Assembly: GCA_943704525.1 (NCBI GenBank)
Contig: CALSCQ010002164.1
Span: 1-50,000, forward strand
Source: Pigoraptor vietnamica
Lineage: Eukaryota; Opisthokonta; Filasterea
Direction: 5' to 3'
Length of the DNA: 50,000 bases
Shown here: in pieces, positions 28,501-39,534 of the stretch
How the letters are laid out: every line of letters starts with the position of its first letter
How positions within the stretch are numbered: position 1 is the first letter of the stretch
Notes under the pieces: model-generated
What the model saw: only the letters and a program-made list of their open reading frames with translations
Databases searched by the model: none
What the model was told of the DNA's origin: nothing
Program-made: the position numbers and the translations under genes

Positions 28501-29765
28501 TCCCGCCGCCGCGCTGCGACGACTGCTGTCCGCGCGCGTGTGCGTGGACCTGCGCCTGCGCCTGCGAGTGCTGCTGCGGCTGGGGTTGCTGCTGCTGCGG
28601 CGCCGCAACAGGCGCACCGGCCACAGGCGCTGCCTCCGCGGCCGGCGCAGCCACCGTCGCGTCCTTCGCGCCTGCCGACGGCTGCGCAGGCGGCTGTCCT
28701 TGCGAGCGCCCAGCACCCGCCGATCGCCCTCCCTGCGCCCCGCCGCGACGCCCGCCCTGCTGCGCGCCCCCATGCGAGCGCGACGGGCCCTGAGCGCCGT
28801 GCGTGGCATCGCCCTCTGCCCGGCCGCCCTCCGACGGACCCGCCGCCGCACCCGCTGCCGGCCCTTCGATCTTGAACGGCACCCACTTGTTCTTTGCGTT
28901 CCCGCGGCCAGCCTCGGCGCTCTCCGCCTTGGCCGGGACCTGCTGCGGTTGCGCGGGCTTCGCGGCCGTCGCCGGCTCCGTCACGGCCTCGCCGAGCGAA
29001 GGCCACGCCTTGAGGTCGCCGAGCTCCGGGCCCTGCGAGATGCGTGAGAGAATGTGTGAGATACGGTACAAGTGGGCTGGCAGGTGAGAATGAGGTGGTG
29101 TGCGCACATCGCGTGGCACTGAGAGAGAGATGCAATTCGTGCGACGCGGCTTTCGCGGGCTCCATTTGCACACACCTTCGACGGCTTGCGCTTCGTCTTC
29201 TTGGCGTTCTTTGCCTTGCCTGCGCGGATATCAGTGCAATCAGCAACCACGAGCACGTGCCCACCACAACGCCCGACATACTACAATCGACATACAGTTC
29301 CAGACGCAGGAACCCACCGTCATCGCCGTCGGCAACCGGCGCTTCCTTCACAGTGGCCTGGACCGCAGGGGCGCTGGCAGGCGCGGCGGTCGGCGCTGCT
29401 GCAGGAGCCGCCCCACTCACAGCCGCAGCGGCACTCGCGGGCTTAATGACCGGCGACGGGGCCGCTTCGGTGGCGACGGCAGGTGCAGCCGCAGCAGCCG
29501 CATGATGCGCCGCCTCGCCGCCCGACGGCGCCTGCTTGGCCTCCGCGGGCTTCGCGTCGGCCTTCGGACCCTTGTTCCACGGATTGCGCTCCGGGGGCGG
29601 GCCGAACAGCTTCGGCTGGCGCGCGGGCGGCGCAGCGTCCTTTCCGTCCTTCGCCTCTTTCGCGTCCTTCGAATCGACGGTGTCGGCGGGCGCCACGCGA
29701 GGGCTCGTGCCCGGCGTCACGTGGTGGCCCGCCGCACCCGCCGGCGGCTTGTGGGCGTCCGCCAT
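25501..29765 (-). CDS. LARP1: La-related protein 1 (LARP1) with La motif and DM15 repeats
   Basis: Predicted 1097-residue RNA-binding protein, nearly the same length as human LARP1. LARP1 binds the cap and 5'TOP motif of ribosomal-protein mRNAs and links TORC1 to translation. Exons: 29318-29765, 29176-29219, 27543-29032, 26532-27400, 26158-26302, 25784-25893, 25501-25688. The N-terminus is Ala/Pro-rich low complexity, with WPSLGEA in the usual place, then an RGG/Gln-rich stretch. The La motif reads [20 protein letters not shown] then [18 protein letters not shown] conserved middle box reads LLIVTQTP followed by [12 protein letters not shown] and [12 protein letters not shown]. The C-terminal DM15 region has [56 protein letters not shown] and [31 protein letters not shown] is a short repeat. 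It is head-to-head with eIF3d. Confidence 0.95.
25985..26066. repeat. (CA)n tract in LARP1 intron
   Basis: Imperfect (CA)n with GGCACGCACACAT interruptions, in the intron between the exons at 26158-26302 and 25784-25893. The sense strand reads (GT)n. Confidence 0.9.
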
Positions 29766-30721
29766 GGCGGAGAGTGTGTGTGTGTGTGGGTGCGTGCGTG
29801 CGAGACGACAGACGGGCTGCGGCGCACACGACCGAGCCACGCACGTGGGAGGGGTATCCCCAAATCGAATGGAGATTCCCCGCCCCTTGCGAACCCTCGA
29901 CAACGACCAGCAGACGTGCGTTACCACGCAGCAGTACAAAGTGCCCTCGAGCTACAGAAAACGGGCGTCGGTTGCTGTCCACGGCCCAACGAAGTCGGCG
30001 AATCGGAGCACCGGTGTGTCACCCGACCGTACGCAATACGAAAGAACACTCACTCGCCGCAGTCAGCGACTCGCAAAAAGAGCCAACGTGAGAGTCACAA
30101 CGCCTCTGTCGCACGTGTGTGGTCACCCTTCTCCGATGTTGTAGGAGTTACCAGCGCAAGGAGTCCCCCGCGCAGCAGCGAGAAACGGGAGACGCCGATC
30201 CGCACGCCAGCGCGCAGAGAGGAATGTGCACGCGTGTACGTGTGTGCGCGTGTGTGCAAGTGGCATGTGGAGCAAAGCGGAGTGAGACTAGGAGCGACGT
30301 GTGACTGAGCGCGTGTGCACGATTGCCGCAAGAGCGTCCCGAAAATAAGCACTATTCACCATTGCTGTATAGATAATGTATATGAGTAACTTCCTCACTG
30401 AATTAATATTTAGTCGGTTTTATTGGTACTTTGCATTGTATATTGAGCCAAATGGAAATTTACTTTTAGTCCCATTTCGTATGATGCCACGTGCGGATCT
30501 CGTTTCACTTTCTGCTCACGTGAGCCGGAGTTTACTCCAGAGTATCTCGGGAGTTGATTCGCGCTGGTACTGGCGCACATGGCCTCGTGCTTGCCAAGTG
30601 CTGTGTCATTATTACCTTAGAATGGCTCCTTTGTGCGATGTGATTTCCCATCTCAACGGCACTTTCTCGCGTGCGTGTGTGTTGGTCTGCTTCTCCGGCG
30701 GGCCCTTGCACACTCCACGCG
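29766..30721. promoter_or_regulatory. Bidirectional promoter region LARP1 / eIF3d
   Basis: 956 bases between the two start codons, no gene found. An AT-rich island spans about 30335-30480, with TGTATAGATAATGTATATGAG and ATTAATATTTAG-like sequence. A 12-bp perfect palindrome GCTCACGTGAGC lies at 30514-30525 and a second CACGTG core at 30488-30493, about 200 bases upstream of the eIF3d ATG. These resemble bHLH-Zip E-boxes; regulation is inferred from position only. Confidence 0.55.
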
Positions 30722-33005
30722 ATGGCTGAGCAGCCCGCGGTGGCCTTCCGGCCGCCCCGGATCCAGGACAACCCGACGGGATGGGGCCCTGTCTCTGTGG
30801 GTGTGCAGTGCGCGCATGGCCGTGCGTTTCGCATGGGCGCATTCACAGTATCTGTCTTATATGTACTGCTTGTTATGGTACCTTGGATCGCTGGCATACG
30901 CCATCGGAGCCCTGTTACGTCCGTGGTGAAACGGCAGTACCGTGTGTGCGTCGTGCCATTTGCAAGCCCCACTGCGGCTGCACGTTGCCCCTCCAATGGG
31001 TTTCTGAACACTCAATCGTCCATCTACCTGCCCCTGCCCCCTTCTTACTGCTCCCATTGCCTGCCCCTGCCCCCTTCTTACTGCTCCCATTGCGTCAGGT
31101 CCCTGAGGAGTTCAAGGACATCCCTTACCAGCCGTTCTCGAAGAGCGACCGCCTCGGCAAGGTGGCCGACTGGACTGGCGGCACCTACACGGACCGCCGA
31201 TATGCAAGTAGGTGTCAGTCTCTCTGATCGAGCCATCGCCCGTGATGTGCCGTACTGCGCGCATATACCCTGGCTGCCTTTGCAGAATTTGTGTGCTGTG
31301 GGATCGTTTGTTGTCTCAGCAACGTCCCTGACGGCGTCATGTTATTGTGCGGCAGACCGCTATTCGTCGCAGTACGGCGCTGGCGGCGCGGCCTTCAGCT
31401 ACTTCCACGAGGAGGATGAGTCGACGTTCCACCTCGTCGATTCGTCCCGCCAGCCGACGCGCCCGAAGTTTGGCGCGCAGCGTCGCTTTCAGCAGCAGAA
31501 CCAGCGCAGGCCGCAGGTGCGTGTCTTCAAGAGTGGATGGCCTGCTGTGGCCATGTATGGGCTTTGGGCAGTCGGATATCCCCACTTTGGCCATTTCTTC
31601 GCTTCCACATGTCGATTGCGACCGTCCCTCTAATTTCTCTTCCACTTGCTGCTCCCAGAACCCCCGCCGCTCGGAGCGCCGCGGCATGCAGAAGCTCGGC
31701 GGTGGACAGGGCGGGCGCCAGAACTTCCGCCGTCGCGACGACCGCCAGACGCGCGTGCGCGAGGCGTCGATTGAGGTGCGCGCGGACTGGAAGCTGCTTG
31801 AGGAGATTGAGCTGGCCCGCCTCGCCAAGCTGAACTTTGACGTGTCGGAGCCCGAGGACGTGCTCACTTGCGGCGCGCTCGAGTACTACGACAAGGCGTT
31901 TGACCGCATCAACACGAAGAACGAGCGGCCGCTGCAGAAGGTCGAGCGCGTGTACCACACGGTCACGACGAGCGACGACCCGATCATCCGCAACCTCTCG
32001 TCGGAGGGCGGGCGCGTGTTTGCGACGGACGCCATCCTCGCGACGATCATGGCGTGCCCGCGGTCCGTCTACTCGTGGGACATTGTGGTGACGCGCGTCG
32101 GCGACAAGGTGTTCTTCGACAAGCGCGAGGGCAGCGCGTTTGACCTCCTCACGGTCAACGAGACTGCGCAGGACCCGCCGCTCGACGAGGCCGACCCCAT
32201 CAACACGCCGTCGAACCTTGCCGTCGAGGCGACGTACATCAACCGCAACTTTTCGCAGCAGGTGCTCCGCCGCGGGGAGAACCCGAAGAAGCTGGAAAAC
32301 CCGAACCCCTTTGTGTCGGAGGGCGAGGAGGCGGCGTCCGTGGCGTACAGGTACCGGCGATGGGACATTGGCGGCGACATTACGCTCGTGGCGCGGTGCG
32401 AGCTCGACGCGATGTTTTGGAAGAAGGAGAACGTCGACGAGGGGTACATGACGATCAAGGCGCTCAACGAGTACGACCCGAAGACGTCGTCCAACTCGGT
32501 CGACTGGCGGCAGAAGCTGGACACGCAGAAGGGCGCCGTGCTCGCGACGGAGCTCAAGAACAACTCGTTCAAGCTGGCGCGGTGGACTGCCTCGGCGCTG
32601 CTCGGCGGCGCGGACCAGCTTAAGCTCGGGTGGGTGTTGTGTGTGTGTGTGTGTGTTGTGCGATGTCTGCGTGTCGTCTCTGTTTTCGGGTAATGAGTTG
32701 ATGGGTGTTCAACCCATATGACCTGTGGCATCTAGTTTGATGGCTGACGCTGTCTCTCCTCTCTCGCGCCTCAGCTACGTGTCGCGCGCGAACCGCAAGA
32801 ACAACCAGCAGCACGTGATCCTCGGCACGCAGGGCTTCAACCCGGGCGAGCTTGCGACGCAGATCAACTTCAACATGAACAACGCGTGGGGCATCCTGCG
32901 CATGTTCGTCGACACGTGCCTGCGCCTCCCGGAGGGCAAGTACCTCATCCTCAAGGACCCCAACAAGGTGCCTCCCTCCTTCGCCGTGTGTGTGTGTGTG
33001 TGTGC

Positions 33006-33069
<64 letters not shown>

Positions 33070-33207
33070 GAAAGAGACTGCCTATTAACAAATGTCTGTC
33101 GCTTTTTTGCTGCAGGCCGTTGTGCGCATCTACGAAGTGCCGGAGGACGCCTTCGACCACTTTGACAGCGACCGCGACGACGACCAGGTCGAGCCCGTCG
33201 GCCAGTA
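30722..33207 (+). CDS. EIF3D: Translation initiation factor eIF3 subunit d
   Basis: Predicted 533-residue eIF3d (human 548), the eIF3 subunit that contacts mRNA near the 40S exit channel and can bind caps on selected mRNAs. Exons: 30722-30796, 31099-31207, 31356-31516, 31659-32629, 32775-32967, 33115-33207. Diagnostic strings are [45 protein letters not shown], a basic RRSERRG region, [131 protein letters not shown] and [10 protein letters not shown]. The acidic C-terminus ([14 protein letters not shown]) is shorter than the human Glu-rich tail. All splice junctions keep frame. Confidence 0.97.
31027..31092. repeat. Perfect 33-bp tandem duplication at the eIF3d intron 1 acceptor
   Basis: Two exact copies of a pyrimidine-rich 33-mer (CCTGCCCCTGCCCCCTTCTT...CCCATTG) end six bases before the acceptor at 31099. 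The repeat doubles the polypyrimidine tract of the acceptor. Confidence 0.93.
33000..33066. repeat. (GT)n tract in last eIF3d intron
   Basis: Sense-strand (GT)n of about 30 units in the intron 32968-33114. Confidence 0.95.
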
Positions 33208-34068
33208 AGCGTTGCGTGTGTTAAAAGGCTCGCAAGGGAAAGATGATCGCTGTTGGCGTTTGGGTTCGTGTGAGATCGCGCGTTGCGTTGCGCTGCGGCT
33301 TTTCGTCTGCGTGAAGAAAAATACACGGCGATGCATTCATGCGTGGAAGAGCGCTTGGTGTGAGCAGTGTGAGCAGAGATTGCTTTGTGGCTATCGCGTT
33401 CTTCTGTTCCAGGCCCAACAAGCCTTTTTTTTTTTCGGAGCGCCTCAGTCGAGGAATGTCCTCATGAGTCCGTTGAGCCTTGGGTCGGCGAGTACAGTGC
33501 GCAGCCCACAACCCGCGTCAGGTCGACACTCTTCCGACGTGTGTGTCACGTCGCCGACACGTGCATGACGGACAAAAGCTTGACGCCGGTGACTGTGCGA
33601 AATGGGCGGGGGAGAGCCTCGGCTCGGAGTCGGCCCGCATTCAGTCCAGTACGGCTGTGGGCGCCAGACCGGCATGGCGCTGACTCTGACCACTGAAGCG
33701 CGTGCTCGCGACGGCCGACCAGCGGGGGTTAACGCGCCACAAACCCACGCACTGAATGACCCAAGTCGGCTGCGCACAGCGTACACGACAGGCAGTTATG
33801 TCTCGTTTCACGAAGTGTAACAGAAGTAACGTTACTGAGGTGACGTGCGTGTGTCGTTGCCGTTTTTTTTTCCTCTTCCTTTGCCTCAGTGCCACAGACG
33901 AGTGTTGCTCAAGAGCGCGTGCGCACGCTTAGGTAATTCTTTCGTGCGCGTGTGCATGTGCTGCGCGTGCACACACGCTACTCGAATTATTCGAATGGAC
34001 ATTTTGCGGTGACGCGCCACGGCACGCACACACATACCCACGCACGCACGCACACACATCCCTCAAAA
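33208..34068. other. Intergenic region eIF3d to XPF, same orientation
   Basis: 860 bases holding the eIF3d 3' flank and the XPF upstream region. T-runs lie at about 33425-33436 and 33865-33873, and a CACACAC-rich 5' flank precedes the XPF ATG. No gene recognised. Confidence 0.5.
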
Positions 34069-37000
34069 ATGCTCGAGTACGAGCGGCAGTTGTTTGCGGA
34101 CCTCGCTGCCGAGGACGGCCTTGTCGTGATGGCGCGCGGGCTGGGCCTCGAGCGGCTCGTCTGCCACTTAATCAAGCTGCACTGCGACCCGCAGTCCCTC
34201 GTGGTCGTCGTGAACGCAACCGCGCAGGACGAGCGCTACTTTCTCGACACGCTGCGTCGCGAAGGGGTGACGCATCTCCCGCGCATCGTCACGAACGAGT
34301 ACAGCGCGGCCGACCGCTCCGAGGCCTACGTCAAGGGGGGCGTCGTCATCGTGACGTCCCGCATTCTCGTTGTGGACCTGTTGAAGAAGCGCATCCCCAC
34401 GCACATAGTGACGGGCATGATCGTGTGCAACGCGCACCGCGTCATCGAGACGAGCACGGAGGCGTTCATCCTGCGCCTGTATCGCGCGGACAACCGCACG
34501 GGCTTCGTCAAGGCGTTCTCTGACTCGCCGGAGGCATTCCTCCCCGGGTTCATGCGCATCGAGAAGGTCATGCGGTGCTGCTTCGTGCGCAAGCTGCACC
34601 TCTTCCCGCGCTTCCACGCCGCCGTCGTCGCGTCCCTGCAGCCGCACGCGCCCGAGGTGGTCGAGCTGCGGCAGAAGCTGACGCCGAAAATGGACGCCAT
34701 ACAGAACGCGATTGTCGAAATTATGGACGAGTGCCTCGCGGAGCTCAAGCGCTGCAACCCGTCCATCGACGACGCCAACCTCACGGTCGAGAACGGCCTG
34801 TTCAGCTCGTTTGAAAGCCTCGTGCGGCAGCAGTTGGACCCGATATGGCACCAGACGAGCGCGAAGACGCGGCAGCTCGCCTCTGATCTGACGACGCTGA
34901 GAAAGCTGCTCGATTACCTCGTGCGCTACGACTGCGTGACGTTCAACCGATTCCTCGCGACGATTCGCGCGAGCAACAAGGCGTTCAGCCACCACACGTG
35001 GATGTTCCTCGACGCCGCCGACCGCATGTACACGGCCGCGCGCGACAGGGTGTACCGCGTCACGAAACCGACGGTGCGTCGTTGTGGGATGAGACAGGCG
35101 CTCGTGCGCGTGTATTTGCGTGTGCGCTGTGGGATGGTCTTGTGTTCTCATCGTCGCTTTGTGTGTTGTTTCTCGTTGTGCGTGTGTGTGTGTACAGGGT
35201 GCCAGCGCTGCCGGGGCTGCTGCGACGGCACCAAATGGCGTTGAGCTCGTTCTTGAAGAAAACCCGAAGTGGGCGCTGCTTCGCGAAATTCTTCGTGAGG
35301 CTGACGCGGAAACGGCGGCACTTTTGGCGGCAAACCGAGAGGCGCAGCGCACGGCGGCTGATGACGGCCCTCAGCCGATGCAAGTGGATGGGAGCGGCGA
35401 TGAGCGCGCTGGCGGTGTGGCGGACGGGGGAGCCGAGAGGACGGACAACGGTGCGCAGAAAGGGTTGCAGACTGCCGGGGATTTGCTGTCCGTTGCGGGC
35501 GCTTCCGAGAGCGCACGAGCCGCAGCGCACGCGGGAGAAGCGCCTCGTCAAGACGGGAGTGGCGCTGCTGGTGCTGCGAGTGCTGCGACAGTCGAAGGCA
35601 TCGGCGCCGTTCTTGTGCTTGCGAGCGACGAGCGCTCCTGTCACCAGCTGCGCGAGTACCTTGCGGACGGCGGTGAGGCGATGCTGCTGCGGCTCTACCT
35701 GCGGCACGTGACCTTCCGAGGGGAGCTGAGCAAGGTGGACGCGAACGTCATCATGCCGTCAACTGTGGCGCAAGACGACGCCCTCATATCGGCCGCGCAA
35801 CCGCAACCGCTGAACCGCAAGCGACCACGCGAGAAGGACAACGACAGCGACGACACGGACGGACCGCGCGCGCCAACGCCAGAGGGCGGGAGGGGTCGGG
35901 GTCGGCCGTTTCAGCCGCGCATGCGACGAAGAGAGCGTCGAAAGGCGATGGAGAGGGACACGGAGCGCAGGCAGGAGGAGGAGGAGCTCACGATACTGCG
36001 GAGTGCGGCGGCGGGGAAGGGGAAGGGGCGCGCGAAGGATGCGCCGCCGCAGCCGCGCGAGGCGAGGGGGTGAGAGTTATCCTCTTTTGCAATGTGTCTG
36101 CATGGTCGATGCTGAAAGTGGGCGTGTTGCTGGTGTAGCGCCTTGTTCACAGCCGATGCGTTGCTACCGTTGCCTTGAATTGACAATCAAGCGTCTATTT
36201 CCATCTCTCTAAGGAACGAGCGCTCGCACAACTACGAGCCCCTTCCCACCCCGGAAGATCCGTACGCGGCGGGCGGCCACTTGCCCCTGGACTTCGCAGG
36301 GCGCGACATCGGGCTCTCGTCGACGCCCCGCGTGGTCTTTCACGCCATTCGCAACAAGGAAGGCCGGCACACGCTCTCGTCCGTCCTGCGTGCGACGATG
36401 CCCCGCTATGTCATTCTCTACGACGCGGACCCGGGCGCCGTCCGAACCATCGAAGCGCACAAGGCGCTGAACCCGCACGTGCCACTGCGAGTCTACTACG
36501 TGCTGTACGACACGAGCGTCGAGGAGCAAAAGTACTTGACGGCCATTCGCCGGGAGAAGGACGCCTTCCAGTTTCTCATTCGCGAAAAGTCCATTATGGT
36601 CGTCCCGACTGAGCGGGAAGGACGCGCAGAACCCGCGCAGCCGGACACGTCGCCGATCGCCAGCGGACGCAAGGCCGGAGGGCGGGTGGAGGAGCAGCCA
36701 AAGGCAAAGGGAAAGGTGCGTGTTGCGGTCTTGCATTGGAAGGGATGTTGAGGTTTTTTGTCCATTGTTTTCGGTGAATTAATGTTAGACTTGCCGCACT
36801 GACATGCCATTCGTGGAAGGTTGTCGTGGACATGCGCGAGTTTCGGAGCACGCTGCCTTCGTTGTGCCACCAGCGCGGCATGGCGGTGGATCCCGTGACG
36901 CTCGAAGTGGGCGACTACGTCCTCTCGCCGGAGATGTGCGTGGAGCGAAAGAGCATCTCGGATCTCATTGGGTCGCTCAAGAGCGGTCGCTTGTGGGTGG

Positions 37001-37162
37001 TGCGCGTGTGGCTGTGCAGCTATCGACGCGGTGCAGAATAATTGTAGCTGCTCTTATTTTGCTCGCTTGCCCTCTATTGCTTGGCTGCTGGCTTTCGCAC
37101 CGCCCATGTGGTCGCATTGCAGCCAAGGCATTGAACTGAACGCGCGCGTCCATTCTTTTCCT

Positions 37163-37235
<73 letters not shown>

Positions 37236-38326
37236 CCCCCCCTTTTTTTTGTTCGCAGGTATAACCAGGTCGAGGCCATGTGCCGACATTACAAGCTGCC
37301 AATGCTGCTAATCGAATTTGACGAGGGAAAGTCGTTTGCGCTTCAGGTGCGTGCGTGCCCTGTGTTTGCTGTTTGCTTCTCTCTCTTGTTTGATTTGAAT
37401 CGATGGGTGCTCATCTCTGGGGTTAAGCCAACTCTCGGTTCAGCTCTTGGTTGAGTCACTCTGTCGGGTCGCAGGTCCATGCCTGTTCTTCCCCTTTTTA
37501 TCCCACCGGCCAATTTCAATCACTGGCCATTCTTTCGTCTGTCGGTCGCAGGTCCATGCCTGTTCTTCCCTTTCCCCACCGGTTCAATTTCAATCACTGG
37601 CCATTCTCTCACTGACGCGTGTTCGCTCTCGGCTCCTGCAGAGCAAGACGGACATCACGTCGGAAATTTCGTTCCAGAACCTCTCCTCCAAGCTGGCACT
37701 TCTTACCCTTCACTTTCCGAGCCTGCGCATCCTGTGGTGTCAGAGCCCCTATGCGACGGCGGAAGTATTTGAGACGCTGAAGGTGAACGTCGACATCCGT
37801 ACGTTGCACTCTTCCAGCGCACCCTTCGTGTGTTGTGCGTGGTATGATGTCGTTTGTTACTGACAGTGCATGTCACGCAGGCGAACTTTGCGGACCCTGA
37901 CGCGGCCTTTGCGGCTGCCGTGGGAGTGGATGGCCCCGTCAATCCGGAATTGGCGGGCATGGTCAACCCCGGCCCTCAGGTGCGTCCGGTGCCTTCGTCT
38001 TGGCTTTGCTTTGGCCGTGGGATCCTCGCGTTGTTCAATTTTGCACCGCTGTTTTCTGTCTGTACTTGTTCGACCGGCATTCGGCCTGCTGTCGGCCTTT
38101 CTGACGGTTTCAATGTTGTCCCTGCATTCCGCGCCGTTCCCAGGACTTCTTGCGCCGATTGCCGGGCATCACTTCGCATAACTACCGCCACGTCATGGCC
38201 AACGTCGATTCGCTCGCTGCGCTCTCGAAACTTTCGCTGTCCGCAATGCAGGACCTTATCGGCGACGGTGGAAAGGCGCTGTGGGAATTCTTCAACAGGA
38301 ACGGAAAGACGGGGACATTTGGATAG
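34069..38326 (+). CDS. ERCC4: XPF/ERCC4 structure-specific DNA repair endonuclease
   Basis: Predicted 1020-residue XPF (Rad1/Rad16), catalytic half of the XPF-ERCC1 nuclease that cuts 5' of lesions in nucleotide excision repair and unhooks crosslinks. Exons: 34069-35073, 35198-36069, 36214-36715, 36820-36992, 37259-37346, 37642-37782, 37881-37979, 38144-38326. The start MLEYERQL and the helicase-like half are typical, with [36 protein letters not shown]-like [11 protein letters not shown] and [15 protein letters not shown]. The nuclease carries [13 protein letters not shown] and [13 protein letters not shown], the ERK-X3-D catalytic motif intact. The last exon holds the helix-hairpin-helix ([16 protein letters not shown]) that pairs with ERCC1. 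Exon 6 could instead end at a GTACGT donor (after 37798) with an acceptor before 37867, adding ten residues; the chosen version aligns gaplessly with animal XPF. The linker (about 340-640) is longer than in human (916 residues). Confidence 0.97.
37168..37233. repeat. (CT)n tract in XPF intron
   Basis: About 33 CT units followed by a C run and a T run, forming an extreme polypyrimidine tract in front of the acceptor at 37258. It lies on the sense strand. Confidence 0.95.
37468..37612. repeat. Tandem duplication of about 77 bp in XPF intron
   Basis: Two copies of a segment starting GTCGCAGGTCCATGCCTGTT and ending in CAATCACTGGCCATTC, with several small differences. It fills the middle of the intron 37347-37641. 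Each copy contains a potential cryptic acceptor (TCGCAG|GTCC). Confidence 0.88.
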
Positions 38327-38599
38327 CCATGTCTACTAGGCCAATACAATCCGCTGCGATCCAGTTGCAGCTGCAGACTGTGACTAGAAGAGTAGTACGT
38401 CAAACAGCCATGGAATGCCATGATCAGGTCACTAAAGAATCAAGCCTCGCTCAACAAAGCCAGGACCGTCTCCGACGCAACTGAAGCCTCGCTCAACAAA
38501 GCCAGGACCGTCTCCGACGCATTCTCCTCTTTTATCCATATCAGTCATGACCCTCAACCGACTTCTATTAATACGACTGCCACGAATCGAGGTCTGTAT
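38327..38599. other. Convergent intergenic region XPF / MED1 with 42-bp tandem repeat
   Basis: 273 bases between facing stop codons. Two copies of AAGCCTCGCTCAACAAAGCC...CCGACGC, a 37-base identical core at 42-base spacing, lie at 38442-38520. No gene found. Confidence 0.8.
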
Positions 38600-39501
38600 T
38601 CAATCATCCCGCTTCCGTTTTGGTTCTCGCGCCGACCGCCTTCGCGGCGCCTCGCCGTCTGCATCTGCCGGCGGCGGCGGACTGACAACCTCCGTCTTCG
38701 CCTGCGCTTTCGACGCATCGGCTGCCGCAGCTCGCCCTCTCCTTCGCCCGCCCAGCTGTGGCTGCGACTGCACCAGCGGTTGCTCCGAAGGGGCATCGCC
38801 AGCGGTGTCGTTGGCAGACTCCGACGCGGCGACAGCGTGAGGCACGATCTCAGCGACGGATTCCAAAGAGAGCGTAGGCGCTGCCATGGCGCCATCGTTG
38901 GAAGAAGCGGCGACCGGTCCGTCTCGCACACCGAGCAACTCGCAGATGGCAAGCGGGATGGAGAAGGTGCGCTGCAACGTGTCTGTCAGCGCAGAATCAA
39001 CGGCAGGATCCGACGAGCTGTCCATGCTCTCCTTCTCGTCCTTCACGTGGAATGCATCCGTACGCGCTCTCTTGAATGGACGGGGTCGCCGAAGACTCGC
39101 GGTAAGGACGCCGCCCTGCTCGATCGTGATGTGTATGCACGCAAGACCAGGGCCGGATGGATCGGGCAGCGTCACAGCAATGCTCGACGGCGCAACGGCG
39201 GACACCTCGACGACGTCATCCAACGCCTCAGTGGGATTGGCGTCTGCAGCGCACCAGGGCAAAAGGTCAGCCAGACGCCACGCGAGAGAAGGGAACGGTC
39301 GATGCAAAGTTCATGATAACGAGCAGTGGGCCGAACGTAGATAGACACATGCCACAGTCCGCCGCAGCGCACCACATCCGCCACTCACCGACACGCTGTC
39401 TGTCGTTGCCGCAGGCGGACAAAAAGAGCCAGTTGAAGACAAGTTGCTGGCGTAGCAGCTGCGCACTCGTGAGGTGTGCGCATCAGCACAGGAGACAAAC
39501 G

Positions 39502-39534
<33 letters not shown>

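Noticed and set aside
27833-29047. 404-codon plus-strand frame, Arg/Leu-rich
   Set aside because: It is the antisense shadow of the GC-rich LARP1 exon and shows no family motif.
30335-30480. Telomere- or centromere-like AT block
   Set aside because: Too short and without tandem structure; it fits the divergent-promoter pattern.
34168-35352. 394-codon minus-strand frame opposite XPF
   Set aside because: Antisense shadow of XPF exon 1; codon pattern and homology support the plus strand.
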